A stretch of 26,718 nt of DNA, taken from NCBI GenBank assembly GCA_002434245.1, contig DJJR01000076.1, positions 1-26,718 of the forward strand, read 5' to 3'. Source of the stretch: Pelosinus fermentans. Lineage in GTDB: Bacteria; Bacillota; Negativicutes; DSM-13327. Made by a program: the position numbers and the translations under genes. The notes under the pieces are model-generated. The model saw nothing but the letters and a program-made list of their open reading frames with translations. It was not told where the DNA came from and did no database searches. Shown in pieces: positions 1-8,217 of this stretch. Positions within the stretch are counted from its first letter, which is position 1. Each line of letters begins with the position of its first letter.

Positions 1-23
1 TTAAGATCTGACGTCTTTATCAT
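1..23 (-). CDS. Start of a probable YlmC/YmxH family sporulation protein (partial, runs off window)
   Basis: Only the first seven codons are inside the window: ATG at 23-21, reading MIKTSDL. A six-G ribosome binding site lies 6 nt upstream. The N-terminus resembles the M-x-K/R-T-S-D-L opening of YlmC/YmxH PRC-barrel proteins, which commonly follow sigG in Firmicutes. The position after sigG-spoIIR supports that reading, but seven residues cannot prove it. A weak promoter-like pair lies upstream: CTGACA at 88-83 and TATACT at 63-58, with a long 19-nt spacer. Confidence 0.45.
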
Positions 24-109
24 ATTTTTCCCCCCTATACCTCTGCTTGTTCCATATAGTATATGAAGTTAAAGAGTAAAGGTGTCAGGAATGTGGCAGG
101 TAAATGAAT

Positions 110-712
110 TCACTTTAGCCCCTCTTTCCAAAGTTCAGCTAATTTCCAGCGAAATTCAACTTTTTCGTCTTTCTGTTCTGTATCACTAATAACTTCCTTT
201 GGCGGCAGTGCAGTCGCGTTAGTAATATCAATAAAACAAAGAGGGGGAAATAATACGCACCACCAATTCTTCCCTTCCGCCTTCCCTATAAGTACACGCA
301 CTGCCTCATATTTTCCAGCCGGCAATACTAAATTACCATATGATTTTATAGGAAAATCAAACATGCCTAACTCTATCGCTACTGACTCATGGGATCCATT
401 CATTGCCACAACTTTTTCCGCCACTGCAGTAAGTTCACCCTGATGTTCCAATACAACCTGCCTTGCCATTTCTTTATCAATAGCCGTTTCTAAATGAGGT
501 GCTAAATAAGCAATAACGGCATCACGCACTTTTAACTTTAGCTGTTGATCAGATGCACTATCACTATTCGCTAGTACATGTAAACGTATGAGATTTTCCT
601 TGCCGAGGGATACGGGTAAATTGTCTTGTCCATAATAAAGTAAAAACCCCCATCCAGCAACAATGAAAAGTACAATCAGCAAACCTCTTCCCCATAACGT
701 ATTATACTTCAC
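110..712 (-). CDS. spoIIR: Stage II sporulation protein R (SpoIIR)
   Basis: SpoIIR is the secreted forespore signal that makes the septal protease SpoIIGA cleave pro-sigma-E in the mother cell. The 200-residue product has one N-terminal hydrophobic segment (about residues 10-27) that would export or anchor it. It also carries two family signatures, RLHVLANSDS (43-52) and GKNWWCVLFPPLCF (147-160). The start is GTG, with a GGGGAG site 9 nt upstream. The gene begins only 22 bp after the sigG stop, so it is probably co-transcribed with sigG from the sigma-F-type promoter at 1592-1562. That fits the known forespore, sigma-F-dependent expression of spoIIR. No terminator hairpin is visible downstream. 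Confidence 0.95.
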   Translation of the reverse strand: MKYNTLWGRGLLIVLFIVAGWGFLLYYGQDNLPVSLGKENLIRLHVLANSDSASDQQLKLKVRDAVIAYLAPHLETAIDKEMARQVVLEHQGELTAVAEKVVAMNGSHESVAIELGMFDFPIKSYGNLVLPAGKYEAVRVLIGKAEGKNWWCVLFPPLCFIDITNATALPPKEVISDTEQKDEKVEFRWKLAELWKEGLK

Positions 713-734
713 AATTAATTTCTCCCCTATTCAT

Positions 735-1508
735 TTATATATATTTGCGCATATGGCTAAGAGCCGCTTTTTCTAATCGTGAAACTTGCGCCTGAGATAT
801 GCCAATCTCATCAGCCACTTCCATTTGTGTTTTTCCTTCAAAGAAGCGTAAATTAAGTATATGTTTTTCCCTATCGCTTAATCTATGCATTGCTTCTTTG
901 ATTGCCACCCCTTCTAACCAATTAAAATCTAGCTGTTTATCATCACTAATCTGATCCATTACAAAAATAGGATCTCCGCCATCATGATAAATTGGCTCAA
1001 ATAAAGATATTGGTTCTTGAATTGCATCGAGGGCAAAAATGATTTCCTCTCGTTGAATTTTAAGCTCATCAGCAATTTCTTTGATGGACGGCTCACGTGA
1101 ATGCCTGTTGACTAAAGAATCTCTTACCTGCAGGGCCTTATAAGCAATGTCTCGCATTGAGCGACTAACACGAATTGGATTATTATCCCGTAAATATCGT
1201 CGTATCTCACCAATAATCATAGGCACGGCATAGGTGGAAAATTTCACATTTTGCGACAAGTCAAAATTATCAATGGCTTTCATCAAGCCAATACAACCTA
1301 CCTGAAATAAATCATCTACATATTCGCCTCGGTTATTAAATCGTTGAATAACACTCAGTACTAATCGTAGATTACCATATATTAATTGTTCTCTTACAGA
1401 CAATTCTCCATTTTGAAGCACCACAAATAGTTCACGCATCTTAGTGGCGGAAAGCACCGGGAGTTTCGCTGTGTTTACGCCGCAAATTTCTACTTTATTA
1501 ATAATCAT
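735..1508 (-). CDS. sigG: RNA polymerase sporulation sigma factor sigma-G
   Basis: Sigma-G drives late forespore transcription. The 257-residue protein starts MIINKVEICGV, the characteristic sigma-G N-terminus. Region 2 includes DLFQVGCIGLMKAIDNFD (about 66-83) and the highly conserved KFSTYAVPMIIGEIRRYLRD stretch. A C-terminal helix-turn-helix of the QMEVADEIGISQAQVSRLEK type recognises the -35 element. The ATG at 1508 was chosen over the upstream in-frame ATG at 1532 because six Gs lie 6 nt before it and the family N-terminus begins there. A near-consensus sigma-F promoter sits 54-84 bp upstream. spoIIR follows after 22 bp. Confidence 0.97.
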   Translation of the reverse strand: MIINKVEICGVNTAKLPVLSATKMRELFVVLQNGELSVREQLIYGNLRLVLSVIQRFNNRGEYVDDLFQVGCIGLMKAIDNFDLSQNVKFSTYAVPMIIGEIRRYLRDNNPIRVSRSMRDIAYKALQVRDSLVNRHSREPSIKEIADELKIQREEIIFALDAIQEPISLFEPIYHDGGDPIFVMDQISDDKQLDFNWLEGVAIKEAMHRLSDREKHILNLRFFEGKTQMEVADEIGISQAQVSRLEKAALSHMRKYI

Positions 1509-1561
1509 TTTATTCCCCCCATTGGTTTCCATAGTCCATTTGAATTATTACCATACATGAG

Positions 1562-1592
1562 CATTATTGCCATGGATAGTTAGTTTTATTCA
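1562..1592 (-). promoter_or_regulatory. Sigma-F-type (forespore) promoter of sigG-spoIIR
   Basis: Reading the minus strand, TGAATA (1592-1587) is followed by exactly 15 nt and then GGCAATAATG (1571-1562). The -10 fits every defined position of the sigma-F consensus GGnnAnAnTR. The -35 contains GAATA, one position off the GYATA form. It lies between the sigE terminator and the sigG start, where a sigma-F promoter is expected from B. subtilis biology. Sigma-G recognises similar -35 elements and might add autoregulation, but a clean CATnnTA -10 was not seen. Confidence 0.75.
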
Positions 1593-1681
1593 TCCTTGCT
1601 ACAATAGATAAACAAATGTTATGAAAACCAACGAGCTCTAACCAAAGTAAGCCTTGCGGCCATATTTCTCATAAAAATAAA

Positions 1682-1705
1682 AATACACCTCATCAGAGGT
1701 GTATT
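1682..1705 (-). terminator. Rho-independent terminator after sigE
   Basis: A perfect 10-bp stem (1682-1691 with 1696-1705) has a 4-nt loop. On the minus strand it is followed by a T-rich tract interrupted by single A residues (1681-1669). It would end the spoIIGA-sigE transcript and insulate the sigG promoter. Confidence 0.85.
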
Positions 1706-1740
1706 GGATAAGTTGAACTAAAACTTCTATATGACATCAT

Positions 1741-1807
1741 CAGGAATGGAATACAGGGGTGAATGGCCTTACGTAGGAAGCAAGTTCACCCTTGTATTCC
1801 ATTCCTG
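1741..1807. repeat. Long near-perfect inverted repeat (23-bp arms) between sigE and sigG
   Basis: The arms 1741-1763 and 1785-1807 are complementary except at 1756/1792, and enclose a 21-nt loop containing the palindrome TACGTA. The one mismatch is a G-U pair in plus-strand RNA and an A-C mismatch in minus-strand RNA. No T-run follows on either strand, and a separate conventional terminator lies 36 nt further on, so this is not the terminator. It falls in the 365-bp gap between sigE and sigG, just 66 bp after the sigE stop. It could be a dispersed palindromic repeat, an mRNA 3'-end stabiliser or a protein-binding site; the sequence does not decide. Confidence 0.85.
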
Positions 1808-1873
1808 GCAGACTAACAAATCTATATTCAGTTTCTCAATGCATGGCATATAGACAAAGCCTTTACCTTATCG

Positions 1874-2611
1874 CTATTCCATACGCATAATTTCTTTACG
1901 CAAGCGCTTGATAATTCTCTTTTCGAGTCTAGAAATATAAGACTGAGATATTCCCAACATATCTGCAACCTCTTTTTGAGTACGTTCTGCCCCATCATCA
2001 TGCAAACCAAATCGCAGCTCCATTATACGCCTTTCTCGCCCGCACAGTTTATTCATTGCAGTATGCAGCAAAGTCTTATCCACTTCTTCTTCAACAGATT
2101 TATAAATAATATCGTTTTCTGTACCTAATACATCTGATAAGAGTAACTCATTACCATCCCAGTCGATGTTTAAAGGTTCATCAAAAGATACTTCCGCTCT
2201 GGTTTTGCTATTACGCCTAAGATACATCAAAATCTCATTTTCAATGCATCTCGATGCATATGTCGCTAACTTTATACGTTTTACAGGATCAAAAGTATTT
2301 ACAGCCTTAATCAAACCAATCGTTCCTATACTAACAAGATCTTCTATTCCCACCCCTGTATTTTCAAACTTGCGGGCAATGTACACGACTAGACGTAAAT
2401 TTCTTTCAATAAAAATACTTTTAACCCCTAAGTCGCCTTTTTGCAAGCGAGTTAATAAAAATACTTCTTCGTCATTACTTAGAGGGGGAGGCAATACTTC
2501 TGTACTACCAACATAAAAAACCTCATCAGCCGCTAATATTCCCAATTTTTGCAACAAACAGATCGCCTTTAGTTTGAGCACTATTTTAATGATAGACCAT
2601 GTTATGCGCAT
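1874..2611 (-). CDS. sigE: RNA polymerase sporulation sigma factor sigma-E (pro-form)
   Basis: This is the early mother-cell sigma factor, made as an inactive membrane-associated precursor. The 245 residues include an N-terminal pro-region rich in basic and hydrophobic residues (about 1-32), then the [16 protein letters not shown] junction, matching the place where SpoIIGA cuts B. subtilis pro-sigma-E. Region 2 ([35 protein letters not shown]) and the C-terminal helix-turn-helix ([20 protein letters not shown]) are intact. By alignment with B. subtilis, mature sigma-E would begin near Tyr33, so the pro-region is about five residues longer than there. The ATG lies inside the end of spoIIGA (10-bp overlap, GGGGG site 7 nt upstream), which indicates translational coupling of substrate and protease. 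Confidence 0.97.
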   Translation of the reverse strand: MRITWSIIKIVLKLKAICLLQKLGILAADEVFYVGSTEVLPPPLSNDEEVFLLTRLQKGDLGVKSIFIERNLRLVVYIARKFENTGVGIEDLVSIGTIGLIKAVNTFDPVKRIKLATYASRCIENEILMYLRRNSKTRAEVSFDEPLNIDWDGNELLLSDVLGTENDIIYKSVEEEVDKTLLHTAMNKLCGRERRIMELRFGLHDDGAERTQKEVADMLGISQSYISRLEKRIIKRLRKEIMRME

Positions 2612-3531
2612 ATACTTGCCCCCTCTTTTTTGTATAACTCATTGATTATCTGAGGATGTAATAAGCCAGCATATGTTCCATCCTCTGATAGAGCACCACT
2701 ATAAATTCCAATTACCACATTCTGAATTCTTATTTCTGCTGTACCTGATAAAGATACAAGTAAGGCATCAGCTCTAAAAGCGAGCAACATACTGCGGCTT
2801 CCAATGCCATGGTAAGGAATAATTTGTGTACGTGATAGCCATTTTTCATCAGTACACTGGGATAAATTCACCAACCACATTTCTGGTACATTTTCTCGTA
2901 AAAAAGTTACCACATCCTCACTTAAAATTGACTCTATACTATATTGACTAACTAAAATCACTGGTTTATGACCCACTGTAGTATATAAACGGTTACCTGT
3001 ATCAAGCATGGCGGTTAGCTCAACCACCTGCCCATTATATTCAATTTTCACGGGATATAGATTTTGCTGCCGAGTTCTACTCGATAACATACGCCGTATG
3101 ATAGTAACAATCAAAATAGCTCCTAAACAACTTCCCCATAATACATTTTTCCAGGATAAAGTTGTAAGAATTCTGATCAACGTATCAGAATAATGATTCA
3201 CTTGCCAAAAATAAACCCATCCAACAATAGAACCACCTAAAATAAAGGATACAACATAAAAAGATGCTAACAATAAAAATGATCTGCGTTTGGATGTATA
3301 GCCAAACGCTATATAAATTAGCAGGTATGACATTACTAATTTAGCGATAGCGTTATGACAGAACTCCATATTAGGCAGCATACCGATTAAGACGTAGCAG
3401 CCCCCTACTGCCGCTGCTAAAACTATACGCCAAACTTTATATGTAGCCCCCACCGTCCAAGCCGTTAACATCAGAATCATACTATTCATCATTATATTAA
3501 TAATAAAAAGCAAATCAGCATAGATATACAT
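2602..3531 (-). CDS. spoIIGA: Sigma-E processing aspartic peptidase SpoIIGA
   Basis: This septal membrane protease converts pro-sigma-E to active sigma-E on receiving the SpoIIR signal. The N-terminal half has about five hydrophobic segments. The C-terminal half carries the aspartic-protease motif MLDTGN, with the catalytic Asp near residue 177. Counting from the ATG at 3531 gives 309 residues, the same length as the B. subtilis protein. That start has an AGGAAGG site 6 nt upstream and gives the family-like opening [16 protein letters not shown]; an in-frame ATG at 3573 is less likely. The gene overlaps sigE by 10 bp. A Spo0A-type promoter is suggested upstream. Confidence 0.95.
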   Translation of the reverse strand: MYIYADLLFIINIMMNSMILMLTAWTVGATYKVWRIVLAAAVGGCYVLIGMLPNMEFCHNAIAKLVMSYLLIYIAFGYTSKRRSFLLLASFYVVSFILGGSIVGWVYFWQVNHYSDTLIRILTTLSWKNVLWGSCLGAILIVTIIRRMLSSRTRQQNLYPVKIEYNGQVVELTAMLDTGNRLYTTVGHKPVILVSQYSIESILSEDVVTFLRENVPEMWLVNLSQCTDEKWLSRTQIIPYHGIGSRSMLLAFRADALLVSLSGTAEIRIQNVVIGIYSGALSEDGTYAGLLHPQIINELYKKEGASICA

Positions 3532-3613
3532 CAATAACCTTCCTATCATCATAAACGTAATCGCAATATACATTTTAATAATAATCTATTGTTTCATTGC
3601 ATAAGTTATTCTT

Positions 3614-3679
3614 ATTATAACAAGGTGATCTTTATTTTTTTGTAGAAATATGGTTTTTTCTTCCAACTTATTTGTTGTA
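3614..3679 (-). promoter_or_regulatory. Candidate Spo0A-activated promoter of spoIIGA-sigE
   Basis: On the minus strand a perfect TATAAT lies at 3619-3614, but the hexamer 17 nt upstream is CAAAAA, a poor -35. Overlapping that position is TTTGTAGAA (plus strand, 3639-3647), which matches the 0A box TTTGTCRAA at 8 of 9 positions. A second, weaker half-site, TTTGTTGTA (7 of 9), lies at 3671-3679. A good -10, a bad -35 and 0A boxes around it is the architecture of the B. subtilis spoIIG promoter. The match is suggestive only, because AT-rich DNA yields chance 0A boxes. Confidence 0.45.
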
Positions 3680-3727
3680 CTATTCGTGCTGAAAAACTGG
3701 TTGCTGCTTATTTTTTAAATCCTAAAC

Positions 3728-3764
3728 AAAAAAGCATGCAAAATTAGATTTTGCATGCTTTTTT
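3728..3764 (-). terminator. Strong terminator after ftsZ
   Basis: A perfect 17-bp stem (3728-3744 with 3748-3764) closes a 3-nt loop and is built on a GCATGCAAAAT core with A/T runs at both ends. It can therefore work in both directions. It ends the ftsA-ftsZ transcript and separates it from spoIIGA. Confidence 0.9.
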
Positions 3765-3817
3765 TTATTGCATTATTCATTTATATTCTCGCACTAACAT
3801 AAGGGGAGAGGTTACTA

Positions 3818-4864
3818 TTAACGTCTCATCCATGTTGGTATATCTAAATCACGTACTTTAAAAGGTTCTATCGTTGTACTCTCCAATTTTCCTTTTACTA
3901 CACTAAGGGGCTTACCATCAAACCCTGTAGCAATTACAGTTACACGAACTTCATCCTGAAAATTTTCATCAATGACTGCGCCAAAAATAATATTTGCTTC
4001 AGGATCAACTGCATCAGAAATAATCGCAGCAGCCTCATTTACCTCTAGTAAACCTAAACTTGGCCCTCCTGTAATATTCAAAAGAACTCCCCTGGCCCCT
4101 TCAATCGAAGTTTCTAGCAACGGACTCTTTATTGCCGCTTCAGCTGCAGCTACTGCTCGATTATCGCCTGAACCATATCCAATCCCCATTAGGGCTGAAC
4201 CCGTATCAGTCATAATGGTCTTCACATCTGCAAAATCCAAATTAATAAGCCCTGGTACAGCAATTAGATCCGAAATCCCTTGTACCCCTTGTCGTAATAC
4301 ATCATCAGCAATACGAAAAGCATCGATCATAGAAGTACGCTTATCAGCGACTTGCAATAAGCGATCATTCGGTATGGTAATCAGAGTATCTACTTTTTCT
4401 TTCAATTTTGCGGTTCCACTTTCAGCTTGCGCCTGACGTCTCCGACCTTCAAAAGAAAAGGGTTTCGTGACAACACCAACCGTTAATGCTCCTACCTCTT
4501 TAGCACACTCAGCAACAACAGGAGCTGCACCTGTACCCGTACCGCCTCCCATTCCTGCAGTTACAAAAACCATATCAGCACCACGCAATGCCTTTATAAT
4601 TTCCTCACGACTTTCTTGAGCAGCTTTTTCACCAATGTCCGGATTGGCACCTGCTCCAAGTCCTTTGGTAAGTTTTTCGCCAATTTGTATTCGATAAGCT
4701 GCCTGAGAATGCATTAATGCTTGTGCATCTGTATTTACTGTTATAAATTCTACGCCATGTAGACCAGCAGCAATCATCCGATTTACAGCATTATTTCCAC
4801 CACCGCCAACACCAATTACTTTAATTGCAGCAAATTGATCTAAATCCATATCTAATTCAAGCAT
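3818..4864 (-). CDS. ftsZ: Cell division protein FtsZ
   Basis: This tubulin-like GTPase forms the Z-ring. Visible motifs are the nucleotide-binding [13 protein letters not shown] (18-30), the GGGTGTG signature loop (106-112) and the T7 loop NLDFADV (208-214) that completes GTP hydrolysis across the filament interface. The C-terminal peptide [10 protein letters not shown] is the docking tail for FtsA and other partners. The linker before it is short for the family, making the protein compact at 348 residues. The ATG at 4864 has a GGGGGA site 7 nt upstream. The gene follows ftsA by 27 bp and ends before a strong terminator. Confidence 0.99.
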   Translation of the reverse strand: MLELDMDLDQFAAIKVIGVGGGGNNAVNRMIAAGLHGVEFITVNTDAQALMHSQAAYRIQIGEKLTKGLGAGANPDIGEKAAQESREEIIKALRGADMVFVTAGMGGGTGTGAAPVVAECAKEVGALTVGVVTKPFSFEGRRRQAQAESGTAKLKEKVDTLITIPNDRLLQVADKRTSMIDAFRIADDVLRQGVQGISDLIAVPGLINLDFADVKTIMTDTGSALMGIGYGSGDNRAVAAAEAAIKSPLLETSIEGARGVLLNITGGPSLGLLEVNEAAAIISDAVDPEANIIFGAVIDENFQDEVRVTVIATGFDGKPLSVVKGKLESTTIEPFKVRDLDIPTWMRR

Positions 4865-4891
4865 GGAATTTCCCCCTTATAGTCACAAGAT

Positions 4892-6088
4892 TTAGTTTTT
4901 TAAAAAATTTCTACACTTACTCATCAATGAGCGCCAAGCATTACTCTCTAGAATAACTTGGGGTTTTGGCAAATTCTTTCCTGCATATTTCAATATCCCA
5001 TAACAAGCTGCATTTTCAGGAGAACGATATTCTAAAGGCAGTTCTTGATGAATGGCAACTTGAACCGGTATATCAAAGGTTGCTTCTATGTTCTGAACAA
5101 AACCGGACATAGCCCCACAACCACCAGTAAGAAAAATCTTTTCAATTTTATGTTCTGCCAAAAATATTTTACTATGCTCATGCATTAAATAAACAAGTTC
5201 ACAAATACGACTCTCAACAATTTTATATAAAAAGTCATAAGAAATATGCTTGTCCGTAGTACCATACGCGTTACAATCTAAAATGATCCCCTGGCCTTGT
5301 AGTTGTTTATTCAGCTTTGCATAATATTTCTTAATCTCCTCAGCATGTTCCCAGGAAATGGCTAATCCTTGCATAATATCACTTGTAATATAATTTCCAC
5401 CTAGAGGTAACGCTGTAGTGAAATCGATATGTCCCTCTTGGTACAAGATTAACTCTGTACTCCCCGCTCCTATATCTATCACTAAAAAGTTTTCAGCAGG
5501 CACTGGAATTATAGCTTCTGTAACAGCAACACCATTAGCAATTACACTAACAACATGTATACCTAACGTTTCAATTTCTTTGATCAGATCATTGAGTGTC
5601 ATTTTAGGTATACTTACAACATGAGCCTCCACTTCTAAGTGAGAACCTTTCTCCTGTATTGGCAATCCATTTTTTCTTTGTTTATCAACAAAAATCTTCT
5701 GTGGCAATACATGTAACACTTCATGATCATCAGGAATAGCAACCAATGCTGCAGCACGATAGACACGATTTATATCATCTATTGTAATGCTGTTAGGAGC
5801 TGAAGGAGCAATGCTGCCAATACTATTCACTGCATTAAGTTCCATACCGCCAATGCCGATATAAGCATCCTTAACGGAAAGATTAGTAGCCATTACTGCA
5901 CATTCAACAGCTTGTTCAATAGACTTAACCAATAGATTACAATTGGAAATTACACCTTTTGCAAAACCATTTGTTGTCATTTGTCCACTACCAGCGATTG
6001 TTACATGTCCATCTAAACTAATTTTCCCAACAAATATTTTAATATTGCTTGTACCGATATCAATTCCTAAGATATTTTTGCTATCCAT
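4892..6088 (-). CDS. ftsA: Cell division protein FtsA
   Basis: FtsA is an actin-like ATPase that tethers FtsZ to the membrane and recruits the divisome. Actin-fold motifs are visible: phosphate-1 GIDIGTSN (8-15), phosphate-2 DIGAGSTE (205-212) and the adenosine motif LTGGCGAMSG (320-329). The last 15 residues (WRSLMSKCRNFLKN) look like the amphipathic membrane-targeting helix. The ATG at 6088 gives 398 residues, has a GAGG site 6 nt upstream and starts right before the fold. The reading frame stays open 29 codons further upstream, but without a better site. An extended -10 promoter lies about 115 bp upstream, so ftsA-ftsZ can be transcribed apart from the rest of dcw. Confidence 0.97.
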   Translation of the reverse strand: MDSKNILGIDIGTSNIKIFVGKISLDGHVTIAGSGQMTTNGFAKGVISNCNLLVKSIEQAVECAVMATNLSVKDAYIGIGGMELNAVNSIGSIAPSAPNSITIDDINRVYRAAALVAIPDDHEVLHVLPQKIFVDKQRKNGLPIQEKGSHLEVEAHVVSIPKMTLNDLIKEIETLGIHVVSVIANGVAVTEAIIPVPAENFLVIDIGAGSTELILYQEGHIDFTTALPLGGNYITSDIMQGLAISWEHAEEIKKYYAKLNKQLQGQGIILDCNAYGTTDKHISYDFLYKIVESRICELVYLMHEHSKIFLAEHKIEKIFLTGGCGAMSGFVQNIEATFDIPVQVAIHQELPLEYRSPENAACYGILKYAGKNLPKPQVILESNAWRSLMSKCRNFLKN

Positions 6089-6204
6089 GGCTAACCTCAT
6101 TTGAAGTATTCTACACCATACTCCTATTTCAACATAAATACCAAATTTCCTTTTTTTATTGTAATAAAGAGACAATTATCCTACTAATATTTTTTTAAAG
6201 TCTC

Positions 6205-6213
6205 ATTATAGCA
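6205..6213 (-). promoter_or_regulatory. Extended -10 promoter for ftsA-ftsZ
   Basis: TGCTATAAT reads on the minus strand at 6213-6205, a perfect TG-N-TATAAT extended -10. The hexamer 17 nt upstream is GGATAA, so the -35 is poor, as often seen with extended -10 promoters. The predicted start site near 6198 gives a leader of about 110 nt before ftsA. Confidence 0.6.
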
Positions 6214-6246
6214 AATTAGCACCTTGATTATCCTTTTATATTAAGA

Positions 6247-6272
6247 GAAGACTTGGCCTATGCCAAGTCTTC
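6247..6272 (-). terminator. Perfect 11-bp hairpin between sbp and ftsA (possible weak terminator or processing site)
   Basis: The arms 6247-6257 and 6262-6272 pair perfectly over 11 bp around a 4-nt loop. Only TCTTAATAT follows on the minus strand, so there is no proper T-run. It sits 25 bp after the sbp stop and before the ftsA promoter. It may partly terminate the upstream transcript or protect its 3' end. Confidence 0.5.
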
Positions 6273-6297
6273 AGAAGCTCTAATGATTACCTCCTTA

Positions 6298-6627
6298 TTA
6301 TTTCCTTAAAAAATAGCGTCGAATGATTGCTAAGTTCTGGAATATCCGTAAACCAAAAGCTAATAGTGCAACATAATATAAATCAATACCCAACCCTTCA
6401 CCAATGTACACTAATCCAGCAGCCATTAATGCATTTGTAAAAAAACCTGTAATAAATACAGTATTATCAAATTTTTCTTCCGCTCCAGCCCGTAATCCGC
6501 CAAATACAGAGTCCAAAGAAGCTAATAAAGCAACTGACATGAATTTTGCATATTCAACAGGTATAGTAAGAGGGAAAAAAACACCTAAACTAATACCAAT
6601 AATAAGTCCAACCAATGGTAAAGCCAC
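6298..6627 (-). CDS. sbp: Small basic family protein Sbp (DUF1290)
   Basis: This 109-residue integral membrane protein has three hydrophobic segments and a basic end (IIRRYFLRK). It matches the Sbp/DUF1290 family that sits just upstream of ftsA in many Gram-positive genomes. The biochemical role is unknown; the location suggests a link with division or envelope assembly. The start is GTG, overlapping the stop of the DUF881 gene in a TAGTG arrangement, so the two are translationally coupled. The sequence opens VALPLVGLIIGISLG, typical of the family. Confidence 0.9.
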   Translation of the reverse strand: MALPLVGLIIGISLGVFFPLTIPVEYAKFMSVALLASLDSVFGGLRAGAEEKFDNTVFITGFFTNALMAAGLVYIGEGLGIDLYYVALLAFGLRIFQNLAIIRRYFLRK

Positions 6628-7319
6628 TATTTACCACCATCCTTTATTGGCTTGGCATATTCAAAGCGAAATGCGCCTTTATATGCAGGAACATCTACTA
6701 TATCTTGTTTTTTCAGACTGACTTGAATCCCCCAAAATTGCAATGTCTCTATTACTCCGCCTCTCATCTTAAGGGAATTTTCTAAGGTTTGCGGTTCACC
6801 AATCACCAATATTTCATATGGTGGCGAATAGCGTGTATTATTTACCGATAGCGTTGGTCCAGCACAACGTACTTCTGATGTGGCAATTAGCCTCTGCCCA
6901 TTAATAGAGATCGCCTCTGCACCAGCTGCCCACAATTCATTAATTACCTTTAACATATCTTCATCATGAATTAAATATAAGTTCGGATTTTCTCCTGGTT
7001 TCGATAATCTTTTGCTATCGTCAATTGTTATACTAAGACCCGTGCCTCTTACAGCCACTACACCAGCACCCATTTTAATATTTTCGCTTTCTTTCGTCGC
7101 CGATTCGGCTCCTGTCGTCTGTCTTAATTCATATACTTGTTTAAGTAGTACATCACGTTCTTTTTCAGTTTGACTTAAGCGTTGCGATAAGTCCTCAATA
7201 CGCTGAAAAGGAATACTTGATCGGATATCCTGGGCCGTACGAAATTGTACCGCTAACATAAACCCCAGTACCACGCATACCAAGGCAATAGCAGCTTGTC
7301 CTTGTCTAAGCTTCAGCAA
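6627..7319 (-). CDS. DUF881 family membrane protein (YlxW/YlxX-like)
   Basis: The 230-residue protein has one N-terminal transmembrane segment (8-25), a coiled coil (about 38-68, ending KQVYELRQTT) and an extracytoplasmic DUF881 domain. Family features include GTGLSITIDDS, LINELWAAGAEAISINGQR-like segments and NGQRLIATSEVRCAGPTLSVN-like stretches. Members flank sbp between ftsQ/divIB and ftsA in many Firmicutes. Their function is unknown. B. subtilis has two copies (ylxW, ylxX) at this locus; only one is present here. The start is TTG at 7319 with a strong AAGGAG site 9 nt upstream. Confidence 0.88.
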   Translation of the reverse strand: MLKLRQGQAAIALVCVVLGFMLAVQFRTAQDIRSSIPFQRIEDLSQRLSQTEKERDVLLKQVYELRQTTGAESATKESENIKMGAGVVAVRGTGLSITIDDSKRLSKPGENPNLYLIHDEDMLKVINELWAAGAEAISINGQRLIATSEVRCAGPTLSVNNTRYSPPYEILVIGEPQTLENSLKMRGGVIETLQFWGIQVSLKKQDIVDVPAYKGAFRFEYAKPIKDGGK

Positions 7320-7376
7320 TTTCTCGCTCTCCTTTTTTTAAACTATATTTTTAGTATTCTTGAAGTTCCTCACCTT

Positions 7377-8132
7377 CTAAGGTTTTAATTTAATAAAAGG
7401 TGAAGCGTAGGTAAGATCAATATATTCTACATTTATTTTTTTATCACTAATTTCATGTAAAATAGTATTTGTTAATTTAACTTTATCAGACAACCTTTCA
7501 CTACTGCCCAAACGTATCTGCACGGATGCAACTGTATAAGCACTGATTTGCTCTGGTGATATTACATTTACCTCAGAGATTTGATTCAAGACTGGTTCAT
7601 CCAGCAATGATAAATAGTGTACAACACTTTGAATCGTTGGATTTTCAATTTTGTCACTTACATACTCATTATCCAATCGAATTCCTGTTACCATAGGCAC
7701 ATTCATATTTTTTAAATTCTTGAAAGCTGCTAGTACAATACCTTGTGAATCCAACTCTAAGAATCCATAGCTACTCGTAACATACACGATCGGCTTTCGC
7801 TCCTTTATATGAATGACTATAGTTCCTGGGAAGCGCCGTGAAATTCCAACCTCTGCAATTCTTAAGTCATTAAGTAAGCGATTTCTTATATCTGATGTAT
7901 TTAAACTAAATATATTCAATTTTTCAGGAATGTCGGCGATATGGTATATATCATCCACAGTCACATAATTATTGCCTTCAACTCTTACTTCACCTATAGT
8001 AAAGTAAGATGACTTGATAAATAATAGTCCAGCAATCAGTATAACCAGTACTAAAATTAATCCAATAAACCCCTGATTCGGCCTAAGGCTTTTATCTTTC
8101 GGTGTATACTGCAATGATTCTAGATCCCCCAT
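7377..8132 (-). CDS. ftsQ: Cell division protein FtsQ/DivIB
   Basis: FtsQ/DivIB is a bitopic divisome protein that links early and late assembly with FtsL and FtsB/DivIC. The 251 residues have a short cytoplasmic N-terminus, one membrane segment (21-39) and a POTRA domain (about 44-115, starting FTIGEVRVEGNNYVTVDDI and ending ERKPIVYV). An FtsQ beta domain follows. The ATG at 8132 has an AAGGAG site 8 nt upstream. The gene is separated from ddl by 222 bp, the largest gap within the dcw cluster. That gap holds the folded element at 8218-8329 and a possible promoter, so ftsQ onward may be controlled separately. Confidence 0.93.
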   Translation of the reverse strand: MGDLESLQYTPKDKSLRPNQGFIGLILVLVILIAGLLFIKSSYFTIGEVRVEGNNYVTVDDIYHIADIPEKLNIFSLNTSDIRNRLLNDLRIAEVGISRRFPGTIVIHIKERKPIVYVTSSYGFLELDSQGIVLAAFKNLKNMNVPMVTGIRLDNEYVSDKIENPTIQSVVHYLSLLDEPVLNQISEVNVISPEQISAYTVASVQIRLGSSERLSDKVKLTNTILHEISDKKINVEYIDLTYASPFIKLKP

Positions 8133-8174
8133 ATAATCGCTCCTTGAAGTAATGTTAATAACTATAAGTATAAA

Positions 8175-8204
8175 AGTAATGATACAACAATTCTAAGCAT
8201 AATA
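8175..8204 (-). promoter_or_regulatory. Weak candidate promoter upstream of ftsQ
   Basis: In the AT-rich stretch before ftsQ the minus strand reads TTGTTG, about 18 nt, then TATAGT, close to sigma-A hexamers. Boundaries are approximate. It lies after the U-tract of the folded element, so it could restart transcription toward ftsQ. Similar matches occur by chance in AT-rich DNA. Confidence 0.3.
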
Positions 8205-8217
8205 CAATTATAAAAAA

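Noticed and set aside
2166..2516. 116-codon plus-strand ORF opposite sigE
   Set aside because: It lies fully antisense to sigE, has no recognisable domain, and sigE is unmistakable. The same applies to other plus-strand frames opposite ftsZ, murA, mraY, mraZ and others.
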